Source of the DNA: Planctomycetota bacterium
GTDB lineage: Bacteria > Planctomycetota > Phycisphaerae > Phycisphaerales > UBA1924
Assembly (NCBI GenBank): GCA_018242605.1
Contig: JAFEBP010000004.1
Coordinates: 287,655 to 351,654, forward strand
Reading direction: 5' to 3'
Length of the DNA: 64,000 bases
In this document: piece by piece, positions 53,906 through 62,209 of the stretch
How the letters are laid out: the number at the start of each line of letters is the position of its first letter
Numbering within the stretch: the first letter of the stretch is position 1
Translations under genes and position numbers: made by a program
Notes under the pieces: model-generated
Database searches by the model: none
Seen by the model: only the letters and a program-made list of their open reading frames with translations
Told to the model about the DNA's origin: nothing

Positions 53906-55075
53906 ATGCCAACGGCGCGAACCACACGCCATCGTCCGACATGGATCCGATGGGCCCCCGCGGCACTCGCGGCCTGCCTCCTGCAACAGTCGGCCGCCTC
54001 TGCACAGCCGGCCTGGCAGCCCATCCCTATGGGCCCAGACGACCGGGCCCTGGACATCACCGGCCTGTCGGCCGACGGCGTCACCGCCATCGGTCTCTCT
54101 ACGTCCACGGGCTTCCGCGGCTACACATTCTCTGTCTCGACCGGCCGCGTTGATTTCGCGGACCGCAACACGCTTCCGTACGCCATCTCCGCCGATGGCA
54201 CAACCGTGGTCGGGATCGATCAACGCTTGGCCAGCGGCGGGCCTCAGTACTGGCGTGCTTTCCGTCAGAACGTCGGCGACGACCCGCACGTCATCGGCCC
54301 GGAACTACCTTGCTACGCCCGCGCCGTCAGCGGTGACGGCGGCGTGGTCACCATTCAGCAGCAGGTGTTTCAGGAACAGTCTGTCCGGTCCATCGCGATG
54401 CGCTGGACCCTCGCCACCGGCCCGGTGCCCCTTGACCCCTTGGGCGCGTTCATCGACACGACATGCGGCGGAATCTCTCGCGACGGCGCGATCGTGGTCG
54501 GCTCCGCGAGCGATGGCGTCCGCCCCTTCCGCGGATACCGATGGACGGCACGCTGCGGCATCGAGCTGCTCGACTTGGCGGAGCAGCGCGTCGAATCCTC
54601 CGCCGACGCCATCAGCCCCGACGGCCGCGTGATCGCCGGCGCGATGTATGACCCCAGCGGCCGGGGTTTCGCCACGGTCTGGCGCGACGGCGTCCCCGCC
54701 GAGATCGGCCCCTCCGCCGGGATCACCGCCACGGTGGTGACACCTTCCGCGTCCGTCTATTTCAGCGGCTGGCTCGAGTCCACCATCGCCATGCGCTGGT
54801 CCGCCGCCACCGGCATGACGCCGCTGAACGATTATCTCCAGTCCCGCGGCGTCACGATACCCGACGGTTGGACGATCAAGGAATGCGTCGGCGTGTCCGA
54901 CTCCGAAGATGTCTTCGCCCTCGCGGCGATCCGTCCCGACGGCGTCTCACAGCCGGTCATCGCGGTGATTCCCTCGGCCGCCTGCTACGCGCCATTCGCA
55001 ATTGCCGGTTTCACATTAACTCGCCGAAGGCGCCATCGGCCCGTCGCACGCGACCCGATCCCCTGTGCACCTTGA
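53906..55075 (+). CDS. secreted HAF-repeat protein
   Basis: This 389-residue protein has a signal peptide (about 1-34, ending AASAQ) and a series of HAF-type repeats: DITGLSADGVTAIGLS, YAISADGTTVVGI, GGISRDGAIVVGSAS and DAISPDGRVIAGAMY. These repeats form a beta-propeller-like or solenoid structure of unknown function, common in planctomycetes and myxobacteria. The C-terminus has a short hydrophobic stretch followed by an arginine cluster (CYAPFAIAGFTLTRRRRHR), reminiscent of a sorting tail but shorter than a PEP-CTERM helix. There is no enzymatic motif. Confidence 0.78.
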   Translation: MPTARTTRHRPTWIRWAPAALAACLLQQSAASAQPAWQPIPMGPDDRALDITGLSADGVTAIGLSTSTGFRGYTFSVSTGRVDFADRNTLPYAISADGTTVVGIDQRLASGGPQYWRAFRQNVGDDPHVIGPELPCYARAVSGDGGVVTIQQQVFQEQSVRSIAMRWTLATGPVPLDPLGAFIDTTCGGISRDGAIVVGSASDGVRPFRGYRWTARCGIELLDLAEQRVESSADAISPDGRVIAGAMYDPSGRGFATVWRDGVPAEIGPSAGITATVVTPSASVYFSGWLESTIAMRWSAATGMTPLNDYLQSRGVTIPDGWTIKECVGVSDSEDVFALAAIRPDGVSQPVIAVIPSAACYAPFAIAGFTLTRRRRHRPVARDPIPCAP

Positions 55076-55153
55076 GAGGTACCAGGTCGCTCCATGCCTT
55101 TTGGCATGCCGCGCTGCGCCATGCACGACGCTATCCCGTACCCTCCCCCCGCC

Positions 55154-56407
55154 ATGCCCACCCCGCCCCCCGGCTCTGAACTCGCCCGCCACTGGACGCT
55201 CGACCCCGCCACCTGCTTCCTCAACCACGGCTCCTTCGGCGCCTGCCCGCGCGAGGTTCTCGCGGCACAGTCCCGCGTCCGCGAGCAGATGGAATCCGAG
55301 CCCGTCCGCTTCTTCGTTGAGGAGTTCGAATCGCTCGTGGACGCCGCCCGTCGCTCCCTCGCGGCGTTCCTCCACTGCGATTGGCGCGACTTGGCGCCCA
55401 TGCCCAACGCCACCAACGCCGTCGCCACCATCGTCGAGAACTTCGCGGATTCCGGCCGCCTCGCCCCCGGCGATGAGATCCTCACCAACGACCACGAATA
55501 TCCCGCCTGCCAGAACAACCTTCGCCGAGCCGCCGCACGCGCGGGGGCCAGGATCGTCGTCGCCCCAGTTCCCTTCCCCTGCCCCTCCCCGGATGCCGCG
55601 GCGGACGCCATCCTCTCTCACGCCACCAAGCGCACCCGCCTGGCGCTCATCAGCCACGTCACCAGCCCTACCGGCCTGGTCTTCCCCGTCGAGCGGGTCG
55701 TCCGCGAACTGGAAGGCTCCGGCATCGCAACGCTCGTTGACGGCGCCCACGCCCCGGGCATGGTCCCCACGCTCGATCTCACCACCCTGGGCGCATCCTT
55801 CTACACCGCCAACTGCCACAAGTGGATCTGCTCTCCCAAGGGCTCGGCCTTTCTCTACGTCCGCAAGGACTACCAGGAAGGCGACGCCCCCATCCGCCCG
55901 CTGGTCCTCTCCAACAACGCCGAAAAGCCCAAGCCCGGGCGCTCCCAGTTCCTGACCGAGTTTGATTACATCGGCACCAACGACTACTCCGCCTTCTTCA
56001 CCATCCCCGACGCCATCCGCTGCATGGGCGCGATGCAACCCGGCGGCTGGCCGGGCGTGATGCAGGCCAACCACGACCTGTGCCTCGCCGGACGCGACAT
56101 CATCTGCCGCGAACTGGGCATCACCCCCACCGCCCCCGACGGCATGGTCGGCTCCATCTGCACCATGATCCTGCCGTCGCACGATGAAGCCCGCCGCCAG
56201 CGCCTCGCCCAGCGCCCCAGCCGCTACCACGACGCGATCCAGGACGCCATCCTGAAGAAGCACCGCATCCAGGTCCCCTTTTGGGGCCTGGCGGCAAAGC
56301 CCGAGCGTTTCCTCCGCATCTCCGCGCAGTTGTACAACTCGCTCGATCAGTACAAGTACCTCGCCGCCGCGGTGCGCGAGGAACTCGCCATTGAATCCAG
56401 ACTCTGA
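55154..56407 (+). CDS. class V PLP aminotransferase, isopenicillin-N epimerase-like
   Basis: This is a 417-residue fold-type I PLP enzyme of the CefD/class V group. The PLP lysine is K223 in NCHKWICSPKGSAFL, and the phosphate-binding and aspartate regions are seen in NATNAVATIVENF and LVDGAHAPGM. The N-terminal FLNHGSFGACPREVL is diagnostic of isopenicillin N epimerase-like enzymes, most of which are not involved in antibiotics (known). The substrate is unknown; cysteine desulfurase-like, epimerase or lyase reactions are all possible. Two upstream ATGs exist; the one at 55154 directly precedes the conserved region. Confidence 0.85.
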   Translation: MPTPPPGSELARHWTLDPATCFLNHGSFGACPREVLAAQSRVREQMESEPVRFFVEEFESLVDAARRSLAAFLHCDWRDLAPMPNATNAVATIVENFADSGRLAPGDEILTNDHEYPACQNNLRRAAARAGARIVVAPVPFPCPSPDAAADAILSHATKRTRLALISHVTSPTGLVFPVERVVRELEGSGIATLVDGAHAPGMVPTLDLTTLGASFYTANCHKWICSPKGSAFLYVRKDYQEGDAPIRPLVLSNNAEKPKPGRSQFLTEFDYIGTNDYSAFFTIPDAIRCMGAMQPGGWPGVMQANHDLCLAGRDIICRELGITPTAPDGMVGSICTMILPSHDEARRQRLAQRPSRYHDAIQDAILKKHRIQVPFWGLAAKPERFLRISAQLYNSLDQYKYLAAAVREELAIESRL

Positions 56408-56427
56408 TCCCTCACCCGCACCCACCC

Positions 56428-57513
56428 ATGCCCCCCACCCCCACCCGCAGCCACGCGGCCACCATCTTCTCCTTGCTCGGGCGTCTGGGCCCGTTGCTGG
56501 CGCTCATATTGCTCATCGCCCTCGCCACCGCGCTGGACCAGAACGGCTCGTTTCTCTCGGTCCAGAACTTCACCAACATCCTGCGCCAGAACTCGTTCGT
56601 CGGCATCATCGCCCTGGGCATGACCGCCATCATCGTCCTGGGCGGCATCGACCTCTCCGTGGGCTCCATGGTCGCTCTCGTCGGCGGCGTCGGCATCATC
56701 GCCATGAACAGGGCCGGAGCCGCCGGCTGGCCCACCGCGGCGAGCATCGGCGTCGGCGCCGCGACGATGCTCCTGCTGGGAACCGCCTTGGGCGCGTTCA
56801 ACGGGTTTGTGGTCGCCGCCGGCCGCATCCCGCCCTTCATCGCCACGTTGGGCGGCATGGCCATCTTCCGCTCGCTCTCCCTCCTGTTCGCCAACGGCGG
56901 CGAGTACCGGGCCTCGGTCCCCGGCTTTGAGAAGATCGGCGGGGCCTCCTGGACGCTGCCGATCAGCTACACCCCCGCCGGCGCCGACGCCGCGGTCCAG
57001 TTCGTGAACCTCCGGTTCGACCTGCCCACCTGCGTCTTCCTGGGGCTGGCCGCGGTGCTCTCGATCATCATGTCGCGCACCACCTACGGCCGCCACGTCC
57101 ACGCCATCGGCGATAATGAGCACGCCGCGCACTACGCCGGCATCCATCTGGGCCGCATGCGCGTGGCGACCTACGCCCTCATGGGCCTGCTCTGCGCCGT
57201 CGCCGCGCTGCTCGTCTCCTCACGCATGAACTCCGTCTCCAGCGCCCAGACCGGCTCGATGTACGAACTCGACGCCATCGCCGCCGTCGTGGTCGGCGGC
57301 GCTTCGATGCGGGGCGGCCGCGGCGGCATGTGGGGCACCGTCGTCGGCGTCCTCATCCTGGGCGTCATCAACAACATGCTCAACATGATCTCCAGCACCG
57401 AGACCCTCAAACGCCTGGGCATGGAGGGCATCAACATCGCCCACCTCCAGGGCCTGGTCAAGGGCCTCATCGTGATCGCCGCCGTTCTCGTCCAACGCGG
57501 CCGCACCGCCTGA
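56428..57513 (+). CDS. RbsC-type sugar ABC transporter permease, orphan
   Basis: This 361-residue inner-membrane permease of the ribose/monosaccharide importer family has about 8-10 helices, with the family's ALGMTAIIVLGGIDLSVGSM near the start, IPPFIATLGGMAIFRSL, and the permease loop RHVHAIGDNEHAAHYAGIHL. It should partner with an RbsA-type ATPase and a periplasmic binding protein, but neither is in the window. It starts 20 bases after the aminotransferase stop and is followed by the MoxR gene after 21 bases, so the three may be cotranscribed. Confidence 0.87.
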   Translation: MPPTPTRSHAATIFSLLGRLGPLLALILLIALATALDQNGSFLSVQNFTNILRQNSFVGIIALGMTAIIVLGGIDLSVGSMVALVGGVGIIAMNRAGAAGWPTAASIGVGAATMLLLGTALGAFNGFVVAAGRIPPFIATLGGMAIFRSLSLLFANGGEYRASVPGFEKIGGASWTLPISYTPAGADAAVQFVNLRFDLPTCVFLGLAAVLSIIMSRTTYGRHVHAIGDNEHAAHYAGIHLGRMRVATYALMGLLCAVAALLVSSRMNSVSSAQTGSMYELDAIAAVVVGGASMRGGRGGMWGTVVGVLILGVINNMLNMISSTETLKRLGMEGINIAHLQGLVKGLIVIAAVLVQRGRTA

Positions 57514-57534
57514 TACCCTACCTTCACGCTCCCA

Positions 57535-58569
57535 ATGCCCACGGACTCCACACCGCAATCCCCGCAAGAAATCCAAGCCGCGGCACAGAAGTTCCGCGAT
57601 GACTTCGCCGCCGTCACCGCCCAGATCGCCAACGCCGTCGTCGGCCAGGCCGACATCGTCCAGTCCATCCTCACCTGCCTCTTCGTCGGCGGTCACGCGC
57701 TGCTCGAGGGCGTTCCGGGCATCGGCAAGACGCTGCTCGTCCGCACCCTCGCCCGCGCGGTGGACCTCTCGTTCTCGCGCATCCAGTTCACGCCCGACCT
57801 GATGCCCGCCGACATCTCCGGCACGACCGTCGTCATGGAGATCGAGAACGAGAGCGGCCGCCGCGAGCGCCAGTTCCGATTCCAGCCCGGCCCCATCTTC
57901 GGCCAGATCGTCCTTGCCGACGAGATCAACCGCGCCACCCCCAAGACCCAGTCCGCCCTTCTGGAAGCCATGCAGGAGCGCAGCGTCACCGTCGGCGGTG
58001 TCTCGCACGCCCTGCCCGAGCCCTTCATGGTGCTCGCCACGCAGAACCCGATCGAGCAGGAAGGCACCTACCCGCTGCCCGAGGCACAGCTCGACCGCTT
58101 CTTCTTCAAGGTCCTGAGCCTGCCCCCCAACCGCGCCGAACTCAGCGAGATCCTCAACCGCACCACCACAGCCGCCAACGCCGCCGTCTCTCCCGCCATC
58201 GACGGCCCCACGCTGCTGGCCCACCAGCGACTGGTCCGCCGCGTCGCGGTGGCCCCCAGTATCCAGGATTACGCCGTGCGCCTTGTGCTCGCCACGCACC
58301 CCACCAACCGCGAGTTCGCAACGCCCATGGTGGGCAAGTACATCCGCCTGGGCGCATCGCCCCGCGCCGCGCAGTCAATCCTGCTCGCCGGCAAGTGCCG
58401 GGCCCTGCTCAACGGCCGCGCCGCCGTCAGCACCGAAGACCTCCGCGCCGCCGCACTCCCCGCGCTCCGCCACCGCCTCATCCTCAACTTTGAGGCCCAC
58501 GCCGAGGGCGTCACCGCGGACTCCATCATCGCCAACATCACCGACACACTCCCGACCGATGCTTCCTGA
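57535..58569 (+). CDS. MoxR-family AAA+ ATPase
   Basis: This 344-residue AAA+ chaperone-like ATPase has Walker A in LLEGVPGIGKTLLV, Walker B in IVLADEINRATPKTQSALLE, and sensor segments NPIEQEGTYPLPEAQLDRF and MVGKYIRLGASPRA. MoxR ATPases usually work with von Willebrand A or DUF58 proteins encoded next door and help mature or activate envelope complexes (known). Here the next gene is a lipoprotein, not DUF58, and overlaps by 11 bases (the ATG of the lipoprotein lies within its last codons). The partner may be that lipoprotein or an unlinked protein. Confidence 0.93.
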   Translation: MPTDSTPQSPQEIQAAAQKFRDDFAAVTAQIANAVVGQADIVQSILTCLFVGGHALLEGVPGIGKTLLVRTLARAVDLSFSRIQFTPDLMPADISGTTVVMEIENESGRRERQFRFQPGPIFGQIVLADEINRATPKTQSALLEAMQERSVTVGGVSHALPEPFMVLATQNPIEQEGTYPLPEAQLDRFFFKVLSLPPNRAELSEILNRTTTAANAAVSPAIDGPTLLAHQRLVRRVAVAPSIQDYAVRLVLATHPTNREFATPMVGKYIRLGASPRAAQSILLAGKCRALLNGRAAVSTEDLRAAALPALRHRLILNFEAHAEGVTADSIIANITDTLPTDAS

Positions 58570-60289
58570 ATCCCGGCCCCATCTACGAGTGCCTGCAGCG
58601 CCCCTCGCCGCGTGCTCACTATCCGCCCTGCTCTTTCTCAGCGCCTGCGACTCGGCCCCGCGCGAGCAGCGAGAGTCCGCCGCCCGCGCCTCCGCCGTCA
58701 CCCTCTCCGCCTGGCCCATCCCCGCTCGCATCGACGCTTTCGCCGGCGAGCCCACCGTCCTGCCCCTCCCCGCCGACACGCCCCCGGGCGTCCCTCAAGT
58801 CCGCCTTGACGACGGTGTTGAACTCCGCGCTGCGCAGGCTTTCCTCAGCGTCACACAGGCCAAGCCCGACGCCTGGCTCGGCCCCATCGGCGATTGGCAG
58901 GCCTCGCCCTCTCCGACGCCCGGCGCACTGCGAGTCCTCATTTTCACGCTCCCACCGCAGGCCAAGGGCCAGGGAATCTGGATCAACCAGACCCGCCACG
59001 ATGTGCAGTGGCTCCTTTCGCCGCGTGACATCGCGGGCGATTCCCCCGCCGCGTGGCAGCCCACGCTCCCCAACTTCGCGGCCGGCAACGCCAACGCCCT
59101 CGCCCGCCTGCGGGACGCCGCTCGCAACCCCCTGGACCGCTGGCGCGTGCGCCTCCTGCTCGACGGCATGGCGGCCGACGTGCCCCCGACCCGCTTCGAT
59201 GACCCCACCATCGAGTCCTTCGCGCTGTACATCGAGCAGCGGTGGCGCGTCGCCCTCGCCCGCGTGTACCGCGAAGACCCCGCCGCCTGCCTGCGCTTCA
59301 AACAGCGCCTCTCGGCCCTCGTCGAGTTTTCGAAGACGTCCATCCTCCCCGCCTGGCCCACCGACCGCCCCGGCCTGGAACGCCTCGTGAACGATCTGCT
59401 GGGCGCCAAGCCCGGCGCGGTCACCCTCCGCGTCGAGCAGTTCCTCGCCGAGCAGCCGCAAGGTGTGGTGTGGGTCGCCGACGACTGCGCTGTCCTCGCA
59501 GCCGATTCCCAGCCCCTGCCCACGATCGGCATCGCCAACCTTTCAGGCAAGGATGCCCTCGCCCGCGCCGCGCTGGGTGAGGAACTTCCCAGCACAGAAC
59601 TCACGCCCATCCCCGCCTACGCCGCGCGGCTGCTCACCGTCGCCGGCGGCATGCCCCAAACCCCCGACGCCACGCCCAAGGTCTCGGTCGCGCTGGGCAA
59701 GTGGACCGCCGCGACGCCCGTCGCGGCCAAACCCATCCCCGTTGAGCCCCCCGGCCTCATCGTCGGCCCTTTGCTCCCCGATCTCTCCATGCAGCGCTGG
59801 CTTGCCGCGCAGGTCGGAGCACCCGCCGCCGACCGCTCGCTCAACGCGCTGGTCTTCCGTCCCGCCGCCGATGCCGAGGGCCGCCGCCGGTGGAGCATCC
59901 TCATCGAGTGCCACACGCCCCCAGGCGAGGCCCCTTCCGCCGCCGACCGCGTGAGCATTTACTTTGGGCCCCCGGGCGCCCCCAACGGCTACCTCGCGAT
60001 CGACGCCACCGGCCGCGTCTCGCGCGATCCCCGCGAGAGCGTCATCGAAGGCCCCCCGATCATCATCCACGTGCAGCGTGCCGAAGACCGCTGGACCTGC
60101 ATCATCCCCCTCCCCGACAACGCCATCGAACGCAAGGGCCTGCTCCGCCTAGGACTCACCCGCCGCGACTGCTCCGGCGCTCGCGCGTCGTGGCCCCGGC
60201 CGCTTCTGCCGTGGCAAGAGTTTCCTTCCCGGGCCTTGCTCAACCTGGATGCATGGACCGGCTTCCCCGAGGCCGTCAAGGAGCGCTGA
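58559..60289 (+). CDS. large lipoprotein with CBM9-like C-terminal region
   Basis: This 576-residue protein has a type II signal ending in LLFLSAC (Cys about residue 30). The middle is a large alpha/beta region without recognised motifs (PPTRFDDPTIESFALYIEQR; LARVYREDPAACLRF). The last 110 residues, from SIYFGPPGAPNGYLAIDATG through IIPLPDNAIERKGLLRLGLT to SRALLNLDAW, resemble a family 9 carbohydrate-binding/DOMON-like sandwich (moderate confidence). The ATG lies inside the last codons of the MoxR gene, so translation is coupled and this may be the MoxR client. Confidence 0.75.
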   Translation: MLPESRPHLRVPAAPLAACSLSALLFLSACDSAPREQRESAARASAVTLSAWPIPARIDAFAGEPTVLPLPADTPPGVPQVRLDDGVELRAAQAFLSVTQAKPDAWLGPIGDWQASPSPTPGALRVLIFTLPPQAKGQGIWINQTRHDVQWLLSPRDIAGDSPAAWQPTLPNFAAGNANALARLRDAARNPLDRWRVRLLLDGMAADVPPTRFDDPTIESFALYIEQRWRVALARVYREDPAACLRFKQRLSALVEFSKTSILPAWPTDRPGLERLVNDLLGAKPGAVTLRVEQFLAEQPQGVVWVADDCAVLAADSQPLPTIGIANLSGKDALARAALGEELPSTELTPIPAYAARLLTVAGGMPQTPDATPKVSVALGKWTAATPVAAKPIPVEPPGLIVGPLLPDLSMQRWLAAQVGAPAADRSLNALVFRPAADAEGRRRWSILIECHTPPGEAPSAADRVSIYFGPPGAPNGYLAIDATGRVSRDPRESVIEGPPIIIHVQRAEDRWTCIIPLPDNAIERKGLLRLGLTRRDCSGARASWPRPLLPWQEFPSRALLNLDAWTGFPEAVKER

Positions 60290-60356
60290 GCCCCGCCGCT
60301 GGTCCCGGCCCCCCATCGCTCTTACTATTTCGGCCCCTTATCTCGGAGCCCGAACC

Positions 60357-60761
60357 TTGGCCAAGAAGTCCTTCAAGTGCAAACTGGTCACCCCCGCCGC
60401 CGCCCTCCTCGAGGCCGAGGTGTCCTACGCGAGCGTTCCCGCCTGGGACGGCCTGATCGGGTTTTTGCCGGGTCGCGCCGCGTTTCTCGGCAAACTGGGT
60501 GTTGGTGAACTCCGCCTCGACATGGCCGACGGCTCCGGAAAGGGCGGCCACCGCTCGTTCATGGTTGACGGCGGGTTTATCAAGATGGCCGACGATGTCA
60601 TGACCATCTTGGCCGAGCGGGCCATCGCCGCCGAGGACATCGCCCCCGGCGCGGCCGAGGCCGAGATCAAGGCGATCCCGGCCGACGCCGACTCCACCAA
60701 GCGTTTGCACGCCAAGGCCCGCGCTTCGACGATGGCCAAACTGGCCAGTTCCAAGCACTGA
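60357..60761 (+). CDS. atpC: F1F0 ATP synthase epsilon subunit
   Basis: This 134-residue subunit of the ATP synthase central stalk has the N-terminal beta-sandwich, KCKLVTPAAALLEAEVSYAS followed by the hallmark [19 protein letters not shown], and HRSFMVDGGFIKMADDVMTI with ILAERAIAAEDI. A short helical C-terminal domain follows (about 90-134). Epsilon couples rotor rotation and inhibits ATP hydrolysis. The TTG start has CGGAG 7 bases upstream. No other atp gene is in the window, so the gene seems split off from the main ATP synthase operon. Confidence 0.88.
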   Translation: MAKKSFKCKLVTPAAALLEAEVSYASVPAWDGLIGFLPGRAAFLGKLGVGELRLDMADGSGKGGHRSFMVDGGFIKMADDVMTILAERAIAAEDIAPGAAEAEIKAIPADADSTKRLHAKARASTMAKLASSKH

Positions 60762-61085
60762 CCCCTCCCGCCTCGCCGATTCCCCTGGAAGTCCTGGGCT
60801 ATCACTGCGCGTCCGGTACACTGCCAGCCCCCTGGAATCGTTTTCATTTTTTGTGCGCATTTTGTCACCGCGGATCGTCCGAATTTCGCATTAACTCTTA
60901 CACAGCACGACATTGGCCCTGTCGCCGCCGGGATCGTCCCATCGGCAACACGGAACGAAAGGTCGGCATCGGAGGTAAGCGAGTAACAACGGGCGACAAA
61001 CACCGCCCCACCCGCAACGCCCGGCCCGCCGAACCACACACTCACTCGTAGGGATCGCCCGCCCAAAGCGGGCGGAGGTAGCGCC
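60762..61085. promoter_or_regulatory. 324-base gap and 5' region of the beta-helix gene
   Basis: No gene is seen here. The first 130 bases are T-rich in patches (near 60840-60865). Just before the next gene a 7-bp hairpin (61054-61060 with 61066-61072) abuts a strong Shine-Dalgarno (GGAGG from 61072), about 9 bases before the ATG. The stem ends inside the ribosome site, so folding could limit translation. Promoter elements could not be fixed. Confidence 0.4.
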
Positions 61086-61619
61086 ATGCTTCACCGCAGC
61101 ACCATCACGGATCGAGTCATGAAAAAGAACGCCGGCAAGCCCACCCCTCGCGAACAGCACGCCCAGGCCACCACCAACCGTCTCGCCGGAATGATCTCCG
61201 GCGTCACGCCCCTCTCCGCGCTCCGCGGCGACGATCACGCCATCATCGTCATCACCCAGCCCGGCGCGTATGTTCTCACCGCCGACCTCCGCGCCGTCGC
61301 GGGCAAGGCTGGAATCCGCATCGACGCGGACAATGTCACCCTCGACCTCGGCGGCCACACCCTTCACGGCGTCGAAGGCTCCCTTGACGGCGTCACCGTC
61401 ACCACCGTCGCCGCGAACATCACCGTTCGCAATGGTGACGTTCGCGGCTGGGGCCAGGACGGCGTCGACCTTTCCAACGCCATCGGCTCCTGCGCCCAGA
61501 ACTTGCGCCTCTTCGACAACGGCGGTTTCGGCCTGCTCGTCGGCAGCGGCGCACGCATCACCGATTGCACCATGGATCGCAACCGCGGCTACGGCGGCGC
61601 GGCCTGGAATCACAACTGA
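61086..61619 (+). CDS. small right-handed beta-helix protein
   Basis: This 177-residue protein shows the repeating rungs of a pectate-lyase-like beta-helix: IRIDADNVTLDLGGHTLHG, NITVRNGDVRGWGQDGVDLS, and CAQNLRLFDNGGFGLLVGSG, ending DCTMDRNRGYGGAAWN. It has no signal peptide and no clear catalytic residues. An in-frame Met12 offers an alternative start, but the upstream ATG has GGAGG. It stands as a single transcription unit, closed by a strong terminator 45 bases downstream. Function is unknown; at about six rungs it is short for an enzyme of this fold. Confidence 0.72.
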   Translation: MLHRSTITDRVMKKNAGKPTPREQHAQATTNRLAGMISGVTPLSALRGDDHAIIVITQPGAYVLTADLRAVAGKAGIRIDADNVTLDLGGHTLHGVEGSLDGVTVTTVAANITVRNGDVRGWGQDGVDLSNAIGSCAQNLRLFDNGGFGLLVGSGARITDCTMDRNRGYGGAAWNHN

Positions 61620-61663
61620 CACACACGCCGCGGCGCACGAGGAGAGACGCCGCGAGACGCCCC

Positions 61664-61700
61664 CAGGCCCCGGTCCGCACGCCGGGGCCTGTGCTTTTTT
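61664..61700 (+). terminator. intrinsic terminator
   Basis: A perfect 10-bp GC-rich stem (61664-61673 with 61682-61691) with an 8-base loop is followed after three bases by six Ts (61695-61700). This is the clearest Rho-independent terminator in the window and ends the beta-helix gene transcript. Confidence 0.92.
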
Positions 61701-61912
61701 GTCCTTCCGCCACCTTTCCCACCCCCTTCTTAATATACTAACAAACTACGTACTAATGTAACAAACGCTTCGCAACTCGCGCCGAACCGCACGAGTTTCA
61801 TGCGATCCCGCCACTTCCGCTTGCTCCGGGGCACAATGCGCTGTAATCTGTGCCCTGTGCGGCGACGCGATCAATCGCGCTTCACGCCGCCCTTCAACAT
61901 TCGGAGCAACTC

Positions 61913-62191
61913 ATGGCAAAGAAGAAGTCCAAGAAGAAAGCCTCGAAAAAGAAGGTGGCCAAGGCCATCCGCAAGCCCGCCCCTAAAGCCAAGTCCAAGG
62001 CGAAAAAGCCCGCGACCAAGCCAGCGAAGAAGGCCCCCAAGAAGAAGGCCCGTCGCGCCATGAAGCCCCGCGCGAAGGCCGCGGCGCCCGCGCCCGTCGC
62101 GGCCGCACCCGCTCCGGCCCCCGCGCCCGCTCCGGAACCCGCCCCCGCGCCGGCCCCCGCGCCCATGGAAACCGCACCTCCGGCTCAGTAA
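61913..62191 (+). CDS. lysine/alanine-rich histone H1-like tail protein
   Basis: This 92-residue, low-complexity protein starts MAKKKSKKKASKKKVAKAIR and continues with KPA-type repeats to about residue 50, then changes to an Ala-Pro/Ala-Glu-Pro tail with no charges except a few Glu. The basic half resembles bacterial histone H1-like (Hc1/AlgP) nucleic acid-binding tails. GGAG lies about 7 bases before the ATG. It is probably a DNA- or RNA-binding protein with a flexible tail. No other domain is visible. Confidence 0.75.
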   Translation: MAKKKSKKKASKKKVAKAIRKPAPKAKSKAKKPATKPAKKAPKKKARRAMKPRAKAAAPAPVAAAPAPAPAPAPEPAPAPAPAPMETAPPAQ

Positions 62192-62209
62192 GAAACGCTT
62201 CAACCAACA

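Noticed and set aside
61821-61849. Promoter-like pair before the lysine-rich protein gene
   Set aside because: TTGCTC and TGTAAT are only 15 bases apart; the 17-base alternative TAATCT matches the -10 box poorly.
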